Shown here in pieces: positions 10,090 to 21,699 of a stretch of 64,000 nucleotides of DNA; the first letter of the stretch is position 1, and each line of letters starts with the position of its first letter. Both the position numbers and the translations under genes were made by a program. The DNA is from Paragonimus skrjabini miyazakii (Eukaryota > Platyhelminthes > Trematoda > Plagiorchiida > Troglotrematidae): positions 50,299-114,298 of the forward strand of contig JTDE01000259.1 in the NCBI GenBank assembly GCA_014338405.1, in the 5' to 3' direction. A model generated the notes under the pieces. That model did no database searches and was not told where the DNA came from. It was given only the letters and a program-made list of their open reading frames with translations.

Positions 10090-10573
10090 GAAGTCGCTTG
10101 TGTAAACATCCAATTCCGGACATTCTTATCAAACTTTATATGGCAGACAATTTCGGAAGCCATCTGGTTTGCAGAACAAAATTCAACAAACTTGAGATGA
10201 ACTTAGTCAAGATGGTTAATCGAAAGCTTCACAGATGGAAGTGAGTATTCAAAAGTGAGACGTGAAATCGTTCAGATCGTCGACCAAATCTCCCCTTTTA
10301 TTAGTCGTTTATACAAGGGAAAAGTTACAACGGACATCATAAACCACCGAATTTCAGGTGCAGTTCAAACTGCTTACTTTGCAGCACGCATCGTCTTCTC
10401 ATTCTATACCTACCGGGCATTAATATCACATCTCAAGAATAGCTGATCTGAGTTTTTCTAAGTTCGTGCTCACTCTCACTTGCTGGTGTCAAGTCAATAA
10501 ACTTGAGATAATCACAAGATGATTACCAGATAGAATTCGTGAACACCTACTGAACTGGTTTTACAATGATTTC
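10090..10573 (+). pseudogene. Penelope-like element fragment of a different lineage: linker and GIY-YIG start
   Basis: The 63-codon open frame at 10255-10446 contains AVQTAYFAARIVFSFYTY, which fits the segment between RT and nuclease ('...TAY-AA+LVF--YTR-LIS--LK+'). It ends in LISHLKNS. After stops, another stretch gives the nuclease block LPDRIREHLLNWFYNDF (10527-10573), the equivalent of the REHxPxW region after YIG; the YIG itself is ruined. Upstream, CRTKFNKLEMNLVKMVNRKL matches the end of the RT linker. The wording differs from the other PLE copies here, so it belongs to another subfamily. Confidence 0.6.
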
Positions 10574-11084
10574 GGATAGTCAGTTGTTAGCGTAAGTGAT
10601 TTCGATCGAATTGCCGCTGATCACTAAGTGAAGCCGGATGAAGCGTCTCGGATTATCCAGTGGATTCTTCAAGCCCACTCCAGAACTGTCAGAGTGCGAC
10701 ACCGCTAACAACAACAGAATCTCTGGTAAACACACTTCGTGATCCATGTTTGGGTGCGCAGAAATAATTTGTACAAAGTATCCATTTCTCTTGATCAATT
10801 ACTTCCAATCCACTCGAAGCGCGAGCAGGCGTGAACAACTCAATACTGGAAACTAAGTGAACCACTCTCACAACTTCGCTAGCAACCCCACCCTCCTTCA
10901 TTAGACTATGTTTTGCCTCATGCCTGCGATAGCTACTGGCCTATGTAGCTTTTTCTTTACACAATTCATGCAACTGTAGATGACTGATGAGAACGATCGA
11001 AGACAATTAGTCACACAATGAAATTGTTATAAGTACTTTTTATAAGTTCAACGTCCCTCACAACTGTTTGAAGCCTTCGAACCT

Positions 11085-11220
11085 CCATAGGTTTGCAGTC
11101 ACCCCCCTTTAGAAAATTAGCTTTATAGCGTTACTTTTATAGCTTGTTAGCAATGCACGTCTCTGTCACAACTGGGAATTGAATTCCGGTCATACCTTCG
11201 TGAGATCACCAAATCGATCA
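11085..11220 (-). mobile_element. family A hammerhead SINE, degraded with internal deletion
   Basis: Plus-strand spelling shows CCCCCTTTAGAAAATTAGC, AGCTTGTTAGCAATGCACGTC and GGGAATTGAATTCCGG. These are the tail, ribozyme-border and head words of the family, in order, on the minus strand. The ribozyme core is replaced by a short AT-rich stretch. Confidence 0.5.
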
Positions 11221-11360
11221 CTGAGTCAGTCACCTGACAGCAGGCACGACTGAAACACTCAGCTACACAAGCTTCTGACCGATGCATAAATTGCTCAATC
11301 ACCATGAGAGGAGATACAATAACTTTACTGTTAACTCACAGTGACTAGATTTAACAGCGA

Positions 11361-11645
11361 TCAGTAATCCAAACAGGACACAATAATTTCAATGGTTTCT
11401 CCGGTGCATGTTAGGTCGAAACATTGATATTGTTCATCTCTCATGCAAGTTTCGTACTGTCTGCTACACCACTTCCTACACAGTATACTCGGTTTATATA
11501 CAGCGAGTTTAGATTTTGAGACTACTGTTGAGAACATAGCAGCTGTCCGTCTGTGAGACCACTTATTCGCTCGAATTCTGCACTTTTGTCGTTCATCCAA
11601 GGATAAACGGATAAAAACACTTGTTTTATGGTAGATTATATACAC
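11361..11645 (-). other. open frame with cysteine-rich C-terminus, unproven
   Basis: A minus-strand frame whose last 42 residues hold six cysteines (spacing 3, 6, 7, 4 and 9 residues: LCRKWC...ETCM...QYQCFDLTC...SC). A TGTGTAG acceptor-like site precedes the cysteine-rich part, so this could be the last exon of a secreted protein. There is no family match that I recognise and no donor evidence, and the frame could be chance. Confidence 0.2.
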
Positions 11646-14600
11646 TACACATTAGTGATCATTAATCTTTTCCAGCTTGTGGTTAATCCGTAGCCTTTTA
11701 AGCGCATCGTCATTGTTCCCATTCGTTTTTTATGTTCAATATGAGCAGTAAAATCAGTACAGTGAAAATTCATAGTTATCTAATATGATTTAATATAAAG
11801 TCGTGCACATGATTAGAGGTCAATATAATGAAGAAGCTTGTTGCACTAACGACAGCTTGTCAACAACAGGCCGAAATTCACTTAGGAAGTACCTCAGATA
11901 CCCATGTTCAGAAGTCTCAATTTTTGGTTATAAACAAAATATGGGAAGGAGAACTTCGCTTTGTTAGGTAGATTAATATAAAAGCATTAATGTTCTTGCC
12001 GTCATTTGCAATCCAACCGGAGCCAATAATTTTTTGAACTGGATCTCTTCCAGATTACCTATTTTCAAGTAATATCCACAAACTTGAAATCTTGGAAGTG
12101 CATGACACATGGAACAAGGTGACTTGAAGTTGCTAACCTATATACCGGAAATGTGTGTGTTGCATCAGTAAACCCACAACGATAATACATCAGTTTCAAA
12201 ACGATTTTTCTGGGTAGCTTTGAGTTTGATCTATTTCTCTGAAAACTCCAAATCAAAGACAGCAAAAAAATGAGCTCGTGAAATAAGTTTGGAATCAATT
12301 TAAGAAAAGTTTTAGTCTATAGGTAGCAAATGACCCTGTAGAAGTTGAAAGATCTGCGAACGTTCACAGCATTTCGATGGTTGATCGGTTGGTTGGCCAA
12401 GTGTCAATCAACATACTCTGACCAGTAGCGGAAAATTGTAGTACCGTATCCCATTTGTGAACGTTGATTCAAGTTATCCCATTTAGAATCGCCTTCATTG
12501 TTGACGTGAGTGTAGGTTGAGCATACGCTTTTGAGTAGAAGATTGTGCTGAGCATGTGTATACATGTAAAAGCCCGCATCAGTGCATATACAACCTCTCC
12601 GGGTATGACTGGGGTTTTCAAATGCTAGACAAACGCCAACGTCAGACGTTTATTTAATGAATGAATCTACATCTAACAAAGTCAATTTCTGTGGTTCAGT
12701 TTTTAACGACATTAATGGGTGTCAACCGTGATGCTAAACAACTTTCTACCATCTTCTACTCCCCATCCGATACCCCTAGGGTGCGAACCTGCAACAATGG
12801 TGTAAAGCGACAACCTTGTGCGCATCATCACCATAAGTGGTTGCTAACACGATTCTCTAAGTCTCTCTCAATACAGCAAAAATTCTTCACTTGCAGTCGT
12901 GATAAAAATGATCATGAAAGCATCATAAAGAGATAAGATCTAGTTTTTCCGGTGCACTTCGATTCTTCGATTTCTTTTCTAAATATGTTTATGATTTGTG
13001 GTTGTTGCATGGCTTTTATTTTCTCCCTGTTGCTTCAGAAAGTCTAAAAATTTTGTACATTTGGTGATCCAGTAGATTCCAGAAGTTGAGATCCGGAAAT
13101 GAAGAGGTTTATTCCAAAATTTAAGTCCCATGAAACCTCAGTCAGGTATAACTTCTGTGTGGTGATGAACAGAGATGTTACAAAAATAAACACCTGTACA
13201 CGTTCACCTTAGTGAATGACAGCGGAAACCTCTTTAGCTTATCGTTATTGACTACTGAAATTCAGTTTTATCTAAACCTGCAGTCAATTCAAACCAGTTA
13301 ATGAGAAGGTGCTCGAGGTACTTCTCCAGAGAGTATCACTGATTCGTTGACTGGTAAATAGGTTATCCCGTTAGAAGTCATCTCAGTAATATCCCTATGT
13401 AACTGATCTATCCACATGAACTGTTGTTAAATTTTGAACACTAAACCATCTCACTAATTCCTCCAGGAAATATACAGCTTGTAGAACTCCCGGTTCTAGA
13501 GACTGTTACGAAAAAACACAGCTCATCTTCCTAGGAGCAGTCAAAGCAATCACATGAAGCATCCAAGTCACATAGGTCTCAATAAAGCGAACAAATGAGC
13601 GTCACACTAACTTGTGCTTACGTGATTTTACACCTACCTCATTCACATGGATTACCTAAATGTACTCGTACGTTGAAGATTTATTTGAGACAGCTCTCAC
13701 TAAAAGGTTATGCACAGCGTATATCGTTCATTAAAGTACCACAACCATCTACTATGCACTCTGTCTGAATTTTCCATCCTTATAGTTGCAGCACGACTAA
13801 AGTCCAGGTTATTTATCTCTAGCTATGTACAGCTTGTTTTTGTTGCCAGTTAGTCGATAATGTCAGGGTTAACACCACATCTCACTCAAGCGCGAGACAT
13901 TTTATGATTACTGTGATTTTGAAGTTTTTACCAGAAGTAAATGTTATACATTTTATAAGTAACCAACGTAGACGGAGTTTTCTTCGAGATTTTATCAAGG
14001 TCACGCTTGATTTGGCGGTAGTTAAAGCAGTCACAATGAAAATGTGATGAAATGATTTTGCTTTTTTGCTCAATAGTGACTTTGAGTCGAGACCCTTGAA
14101 GCATGACTCAATCGGACCGTACATTAAACAAACAAAATGCCGTTGATTCTGTTTATTATTCAGTGATCACTTTTCTTTGGTCCTTGTTAAAAACACACGC
14201 TCTAGTAGGTTACTAGCAACTTTTGATTGAAGGCATCATTGAAAGCATAGGAACAGTTACAGAAATACTGTCAGTCGTCAGGCTATCTGATGACCAAGCT
14301 AGTGGATCGAAGGTTAGCTTCATTTAAACGTCTATGAGAATGGTTGTTGGGGTGAATAATAATAGGCGTTAAAAGAAGCTGTACGGATGTTGGTGGTTGC
14401 TTACAGTTTATTATGCAGTTACTACCAGCATGTTAACGACGCATGATTAACTGACACAGTTTTCGTGTTGTTAGCCGAAGTGTTTTGATTAACATTTCTC
14501 TCTCTCGACAGAGTGAGTGTATCTAAGAGGATATGAGTGACCGGCACATATAATTGATTTAACGTGTTGTCCATTATTGGGTTATGCATGCACGGTTGAA

Positions 14601-14665
14601 GTTTATAAAGTTTCTAGGTAAATAACCAAAATACTCGATTTGAGTGTACAAACCTATACGCCCAA
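11646..14665. other. no recognisable feature
   Basis: Three kilobases with short frames only. A minus-strand frame at 13882-14124 is basic and leucine-rich but shows no family motif. Probably intron or intergenic DNA. Confidence 0.45.
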
Positions 14666-14669
14666 AATA

Positions 14670-14712
14670 TGCACTGATGATGCCATCTCGTTTGATGATG
14701 AAACGTTTACAA
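14670..14712 (+). ncRNA. minimal hammerhead ribozyme, Penelope type, partly decayed
   Basis: CTGATGA (14674-14680) is a perfect first core word. Stem II CATC and GATG close on the loop TCGTTT with an imperfect base. GAAAC (14700-14704) is intact and is followed by GTT as a possible cleavage triplet. Stem III is again the palindrome ACGT. Stem I keeps little pairing (TGCA with TTAC), so activity is doubtful. The word series and spacing are those of PLE hammerheads. Confidence 0.5.
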
Positions 14713-14714
14713 TC

Positions 14715-16060
14715 TGACAACCAAGCTCGACGAACAATCGAAGACCAAAAACGTGAACCCGAACTACCTATTGCATGATCATATTTAACAATCGGTTACC
14801 CTTGTTTGATCATGGAGACACGAACGAACGAATGAAACGAAAAGTTTGTTTTCATTTACTGCTAACGAGAAATGGTCAACACACGACGCTTGACGAGCGC
14901 ACATTTTGATCTTGTATGTGGCGTTCATTGAATTCTATCGGTAGAGAACATTCACCTCGTTATATTTTTTCATACTGTCCACGTCATTTCAAAGTAGCAT
15001 ATTGTCTGTCTGAAGAAACATTTGTACAAACATCATACATGCATGACCTGTCGACTATGACAAGTTGAAAGTACCAGACTTAATCGATCATCAGATCTAT
15101 TTCAAGCGGCGGCCATTTGGCTAATCTGGTCATAACCTTCACTATATCATCAGGTACTCATAACCCGCACTTACTAGAGATTACTGAAGCAATGTTCGAC
15201 AAGCAACATCGGCCATTTTACGTGTACGGAATAGATTGAAACAATAAACCAGTATGTCCCAAAACCGAGTATGGATATTCTGGCTTGTTCATAAAATTGC
15301 TCGTTCTGAATTGATTACAGATGAAATTGTCGCACATTGAAACTATCCGTTAACGTATGTCTTCTCTCTCTTGACAAAACGTAATCTAACTGACCAGATA
15401 CCTGCATAAAATTCTCATCTTTTGATTATGTTCTCTGTCATTGTTGAATTAGCGCGGTACTGTAAATACTGGACAAATCTACACCTGACATTTCGTTAAT
15501 TGACATAACTGTAAAAAAACTGAATCCTATTTGTACATAACCACTCTAGTTTGTACCACGCTATAAGCCTGCGGGAAACGTTTTCAGTTCGTTTGTATCG
15601 TTTTATCTAAATGAAGTTTATAAGACGATTACTTACTGATAATTAATGCAAAAAGGGCTGTGTTTGAATATTATGATTTGAACTCCTTAGATCTTGGACA
15701 CCATCGTTTGAGTCACAACTGAGGTTGCCGACACACACATACAATGTCTTAATTAAAGTAGCACAGGTCTGATTTGTTTTGTGTAAACACCACTAATTTG
15801 TTGTATGCGTCTTAAATGATCCGCGTGTTGTGTTGCTGTTAATCGACTGTTTTACTGAAAGAGGATATTCCATCATTCTGATGTTGCGTATATCCTGGTT
15901 ATAATCTGATTGACACAACAGTCCTGAGAAGGTCACAGACAGTTCGCCAATTCGATCTGACTGAGACCTATACATTTTTGGATGTACTAGAGCAGTTACA
16001 ACAGTTACCACAGAACCAATCGTGCCACTTTCGGATTACTCACAAACGACTATGGCACTA
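14715..16060. other. no recognisable feature
   Basis: No repeat shared with the window and no exon with splice support. Confidence 0.45.
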
Positions 16061-16064
16061 CGTT

Positions 16065-16215
16065 TAGATATGGTGATGCGGTGAACACAACCCATGATGG
16101 TCAAGACGGCTGCCCCAAGAGGACATGAGTCGAAGTGAGAATTCTGGTTGTGACGAGAATACACTTTGACGACTGGCTCAAAAGAAGCGAATCTTCTGTT
16201 CATAGTTTCTTGTGG
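16065..16215 (+). mobile_element. possible family A SINE, very diverged
   Basis: Words in family order: GCGGTGAACACAACCCATGA, GAGAATTCTGGTTGTGACGAGAATACACTTTGACGA (split here as GAATTCTGG, GTTGTGACGAGAATACAC and TTTGACGA), then GAAGCGAATCTT. TTTGACGA would be the ribozyme core with C3 and one neighbour changed. Too diverged to be certain. Confidence 0.35.
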
Positions 16216-17358
16216 CTAGCTGGAAACCAATTCAACTTTTAAGCTTTAGTTTCCACGTCAATCACAGGTTCTTTATAGAAGTTGTATAGATCAGTTGCTT
16301 CGCAGTCTTCACAATTGTACACTTACTGACCCAATGTTTCAGTTTGGTATAACTGTTTTCTCCGGTGGAAGTTATCCGGAATGAACAGAGCAGCAAAATA
16401 TAGTGGCAGAACGTGTACCTTAGTGGCCGGTTAGAAAAAATTCTCAACGATCAGCGTAAGTGTTGGTCCGCCTTCTCAGTTGCTCATCATCCATTCAGGA
16501 GTTGAGACAATTCCAACTAATCCAGTTGTATCCTGGGTCTTTTATTGAAACAACCATCGTGTATTTGCTGAAACTCATTAGGTATTTTTGCGTTCCGCAT
16601 GTAGAGATATCAGTTTTCACTCAATTGCACTTTTTATAATGTGGCGTTCTGTGTTTTCTGGTACTATTGAATTTTCAAAATCTTACTTTGTGTGTACGGC
16701 AATCAAAACACGCAAAATAGTAGGCTATGATGTCAATTTTAGGCCTCGCTTTTCAAAAAGTCGTTACGACTGTTGGAAGAGGGGGTAAGATTTTATAAAC
16801 GGAAAGTCTACTCCATCTGACAATTTATCGCGCCATCAAAGTTGAAAGAAAACACGCGTCGTGATATGTTAACCCACAGTTTATCAACGTCTTGAGCAAC
16901 AGTAAAATTTGGAAATCATCCACATCAGACAGTTAGTAACATACATTGACCAAGCGTGTAGAGCATCATACTAATTAGGGTATGGAGACCCGATGAATAG
17001 TCCCTGTCATTCTGTGGACACGACTATTTGTAAATTCGGATAAGTATTACCTATCTGAAGGTGAGCAAATTGCAGTTCTCACTGTACAGGCGAATATCAA
17101 ATGAACCAACTGTGTCACCTTGATTACATTGTCTTGTAAGATGCGGATTATTTAATGATACGGGATTCAGTTTGTGATTGATGGGAGTAAACTTCATGTT
17201 AACATACGGTAGTGCTTTTTTCTGTTTTGATGGTGTGATTATGGGAAACCAAATGTTTCAAGTTTCTGGAATTATTAAATGTAAACCAGTCTATGGAAAC
17301 AACCATACTGCACTGTTGACAAAATACACGATATCAGACAAACTGACATCAAACTTAC

Positions 17359-17488
17359 CGTTTTCGTAGAATTCTTCAGGTTCAAGGTCTGATTCGCTCT
17401 GAAGTCGTAAGCAGCAGACGGTTTGGGTCAAGATCAAAATCACTGCAATATACACAGTCAGCTGGATGATCCTATGAGATCCATACAT
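17359..17488 (-). CDS. first coding exon of a secreted protein, unknown function
   Basis: ATG at 17488 lies in a good context (ATTCACCATGT). The first 26 or so residues form a signal peptide: a short polar start with an arginine, then the hydrophobic run LTVYIAVILILTQTVCC. The mature part begins LRLQSESDLEPEEFYEN and is strongly acidic. The frame stops being coding-like exactly at AAACG|GTAAGT, a full consensus splice donor (intron from 17358 downwards). The exon is 130 nt, phase 1. Signal peptide plus acidic spacer plus early intron fits a neuropeptide precursor or small secreted effector gene, but nothing in it identifies the product. The next exon should lie on the minus strand below 17353; I could not pick it with confidence. 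The plus-strand frame across this region is a shadow. Confidence 0.6.
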
Positions 17489-17489
17489 G

Positions 17490-20400
17490 GTGAATTGGAG
17501 CTATAATAGAAGGGTTGTGATCAACAATAGTATTCTTCTTAAGACTGTTAATTTTCTGTATATTTATGAAAGGCTTACTCATAAACTATAAATAAATGAT
17601 AAGCAGTCAGGAATTTTTATCATTTAATTATCACTGGCAACTGATTACAGCATTCGTATTCAGGTAGAACTGCTGGTCAGCCATCATAAAATAATGTGCC
17701 ACACTGGGGAACACTATGGCGCATACACTTACCCTGATTGGAAGTTTAACTTCATTTCATGCACCTATGAAGGAGGCAAGCTGACCATTCATCTGAACAT
17801 GTCCGAATTAGCACATAAAAAACTATTCAGTCTCATTTGCTTGTAAGTAGGACCGAATGTTGACCAGTTTTATTAATATTATGTTCTGATCATCCCAGTA
17901 AAAAAACATTGCCATAAACACTTGATAGTTGAGTCAAAATAAACGAATTCATTTAATTTGCTAAATAACAATTTGAATACTGATAAGTAGCTTTATTTTA
18001 CGGGATTTTTGAATTACTTTTGCCGTATTTATCACATGTACAAACACGAAAGTGCTGTAAACAACGCTGATGGTTTGAGCTGTTGGTCGGATGGAACCGT
18101 GTTTAGATTCGTGGCTGAATGGACTGACTACTCAACAAACACAATAAGATGTATCAAAACACAGTAACAATGTATTAATCTCTTAGAAAATAATATTAAG
18201 CCTTTAGATGTTGGGTTCTTGATGACAGTAATCTGCAACTATCATCAGTAAAACCAATAATAATTTAACTAACATCAAAGGGGTACCCTACACAATTTGT
18301 AATGTAATTGACGTTCAAGTAGTGTGGTCACACTTAGAGCAGTAGTTTGGACAAAATGCACGGCTGCAATCCGTGGGTGTAATGGTGAAGTTTCGGGTGA
18401 ACTTGTGCGACTTCGTCCAAGGTGCATGCATGTGAGAAACAGTCAGTAGTAAGGATGTACGGCTTAATGTTTTCTCTTGTCTAGAAACACAAAGTTGAGC
18501 ATGTCATCTGGTAAAGTTAAATGCTCTTGGATTAACCTATCTAATCAGCTCTTGATTATTAAGTGTTCTTAACCAACCATAATTGTCTGCTCGAACTGAA
18601 TTCCGATCTCCATTTTCTGTACGCCAGAACTATTTGATTCGTTTTATTAACATACGCATTCTTGTGTGATCTAAGTGGTACAACTATTGTAACTGGAGAA
18701 ACCTTGAACAACTGTCATCTTGCAGACAATGTAGGTTTCCGTTTATGACCAGCAGCCAATTCAAGAAGAAACTATTTATCAAATGCATGAACATCTCTTT
18801 GAATTAAATATTGGTTGCCGTCGTCGCGTATGATGCAGAGAAACATCATGGAACTCACGGACAGACTGATCGATGAAACCTGCACGTATTATGCTCTCAT
18901 ACCCATTACAAACAATGGAAATCGTTATGTGATGCTAAGAAACGTTGGTGTCTTGCATGTATTTGTATCAGAAAAACCTAAACGAAATAACTTCATTGTG
19001 AGAAAGCAGCCATTCAAATAATCACATTTTGCCAGTTATATTTTCTGTCCAAAACAAATTCTGTCTACACGTTTGTGTTGTCAGATGATTTAATCATTAT
19101 GGCGTAGTTTCAAATACGAATGTCTCAAATCAGTATTTGAAACTGGTTTGCCAACGAAGGCTTCATTTAAAAAAACGTTTTTCTCCGACAAACCAATCAT
19201 AGCTAAATTGGTAAACTTGTTTATTTCACCTGATTTACTGTTTATAACTTGGCAACGGGTCTGAAGATTGAAGACATGTATGACCATACAGACAGGCGGT
19301 AAAGGATTGTGATTAATAAAAACTGCAAACAATACCACTGATCGTGGTCTCTTCATTCTCGTAAACCATTCAGGCAACCGTTTTCGCAGATTGTACATCA
19401 TGTCGAAAGCCGGGAAAAGAACTCCAGTCATGCGGTCATGAAGCAACCCTGTTGATCACTGCGATACTGACCTCAGGCTAGTCATGACTGAACTATCAAG
19501 CATAATCGGTCAGTCAAAACCGCTGAAGTTAGGTCATAATTTTTTTAGTTAAGCTTAACACGTCAAAATCCTGATACCTTCGTGAAAGCGGCACATACGA
19601 GTGTGGGCTGAAAGAAGTGGGTTTCATAAGTTACGTCAAGTGTCCTGACAAAATAAATCGAGCATCATTCAACATCCAAAACTTCGAAATTTAGTGTTCA
19701 AATTTGTTATTCGAAGAACCAAAAGTCATTAAGTAAACTTATAACACACTAAAGAAAGCAAAATTTATTGGCTCCATTAATGAACTTCGGTTACCCTTAA
19801 AATCTGTTGGTCAATATTATCTGAACTTAACGTGAACCTATAAGCAAAGGATAATTTACACAATGGACAGGAACCAGAAATTAAATTGCATACAATTGCA
19901 TACACTACCTGCGAATATCCATCTAAAGTAAGTTAAAGCCGGGTTAATAGAAAAAGAGTCTATATCAGCTGCCTCAATTAGTCTGCCACGTTTGTATCAA
20001 TTAGAAAGTAAATTTAGAAACTGGACCAACAAGTACGGAGAAATATTGTGCAATATGTTTAACGTTCGAGAAGGAACTGTGTAGAAGGGTAAAGATTTTC
20101 ATAAAATTGCTGGTCATTTGTCAGTGTGAAGGATGGTTCAACAGAAGTTCACTCAGTCGTCCTTGCGAAAAACCAGAACATGAGTCGCTTCGAAAAAATC
20201 AGGACCTGTGATCTTGAAGTTATTCTTGAAGGCGTTATAAAGTACGAAAATGTGTAGACTATCTGAAGGATGACTTTGGCGATTGGTCACTTACCTGTTT
20301 TAAGAACAAAACACATTTGATGATAAACTTGAAACGACGTGATGACATTCTTTCCAACTCCAAAATGAACTTCTCAGTAACAGTCTTCAAACACTATGGC

Positions 20401-21295
20401 AATACAGACACTAAAATGGGTCGTCACGGACAGTCAGTATAAAACAAAACGTGCTTAGTGGTCATCACTCTAGTCTTATACACGGCAGTATATCTTTAGA
20501 AACATACTTTAAGTGCTATTCAATGATGGTACAAACGATTGAAACAGAATCAACTGCCTCACGTTTCAAGTGATGTGAAATTGGTCAATCAAAATGGTCA
20601 CTGAACAACATCAACTTGAGCGCGAGTGTGAGTGGGATTTTGAAGACTTCCTCGAGTTTTAGCACATACGTATGTTATTTAAAAACATGCTTGTCTAGAC
20701 GTTCATAGTCAAAAGACTGCTATGAGTGGATGAGGGTATCCTTACGAATATCCCGTTAATCTGTTGGAAGCAAAGAATTACACACAGAGAAATGTGCTCA
20801 TTCTCCGCAACCACTAAATGCCGCACTCATTCGATGCGTTTCTTTTGTGAGATTGTCGGCTGCTTAAATCACATTCAAGTGAAGTAGATTTATCTTACTT
20901 TCATTAGTTTTTATTATTTTCATTCAAAATACGAGTTGGAAATGACCTTGAGAAACCCCCCCAACTTAGTGTTTTGTGGTGAACTAATATTCTCTCCTTT
21001 CGTATTTAAATAAGAGTGCATTGGTTTCTCCCAAGAGAGCAAAATACTGGTTTGTCTTGACAATTGTTTCTTTTGGGAAGAACGAATAAATATGTTGATA
21101 TATATGTATGTACTAGGAAAGAGTAAAAACGGTCTGCCAGAAACTCATCAGCTAGACAATTAAAGGCTGTTACAGTTCATTAACAACAATTAAATTGGTT
21201 CAAAAGTGACAGAAAAACTAAGAAAAAACTGAGGTTTTTTATATGGCTGTTCGTGGGAAGAGTGGCTTAAGTGTCTGACGTGCTTCTAAAACACC
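17490..21295. other. no recognised gene
   Basis: Mostly featureless. The region upstream of the 17488 start (17489-17600) would hold that gene's promoter and 5' UTR. Minus-strand frame 19090-19446 (118 codons) and plus-strand frame 18815-19021 have fair amino-acid composition but no family match and only weak splice sites; I do not call them genes. Confidence 0.4.
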
Positions 21296-21589
21296 TGGAA
21301 TGTGTACAATAATTACAGATTAAGACAAACGAGCACATTTACTGTCGGACAACTTTTTAAAATGTTGATGCGTTTGAAACAATGTCGAAAATACCACCTG
21401 AGTGAACAAAGTTTAAACTTAGTTAGTAACAAGAATATTGACGAGGAACACCACTGTGATGGAAGCGCTCAATTAAACGTAAGAAAATATACTGAACGCC
21501 AGAAAACAAAAGTGAAATATCGGACTTTGAAGCAAATTTCATCAATGCCAACCGAATACCTACTTAGATATTTACCAGTAAAACAACTT

Positions 21590-21690
21590 GACATGAATTG
21601 CATAACTCTACCTACTCTATTAGCTTTTTATATAATTGTACCCGCCTAAAGACGAATTATTGGCAACATATGTTCGCCTCTATGTCAGAT
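21590..21690 (+). mobile_element. segment shared with the Penelope-like element at 7420-7475
   Basis: TTATATAATTGTACCCGCC, TAAAGACGAATTAT and ACATATGTTCGCC occur here in the same order and spacing as on the minus strand at 7422-7465 (TTATATAATTGTACCGGCC, TAAAGATGAATTAT, ACATATGTTCACC). Identity by eye is about 85% over some 50 nt. In the PLE this lies between the N-terminal region and the RT. The open frame 21302-21649 upstream runs into it and has no match of its own. Confidence 0.5.
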
Positions 21691-21699
21691 GGTTGCTAA

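Noticed and set aside
10983..11012. CTGATGAG followed by CGAAGAC, hammerhead-like
   Set aside because: The second core word is interrupted (GAAG), stem II would have at most one pair and no SINE or PLE sequence surrounds it.
16738..16760. NFRPRF on the plus strand, resembling a flatworm neuropeptide end
   Set aside because: It lies on the strand opposite to the signal-peptide exon at 17359-17488 and has no amidation or cleavage signal after it.
20318..20345. TGATGATAAACTTGAAACGACGT, hammerhead-like words
   Set aside because: Seven bases between the words cannot form a stem II, and stem I does not pair.
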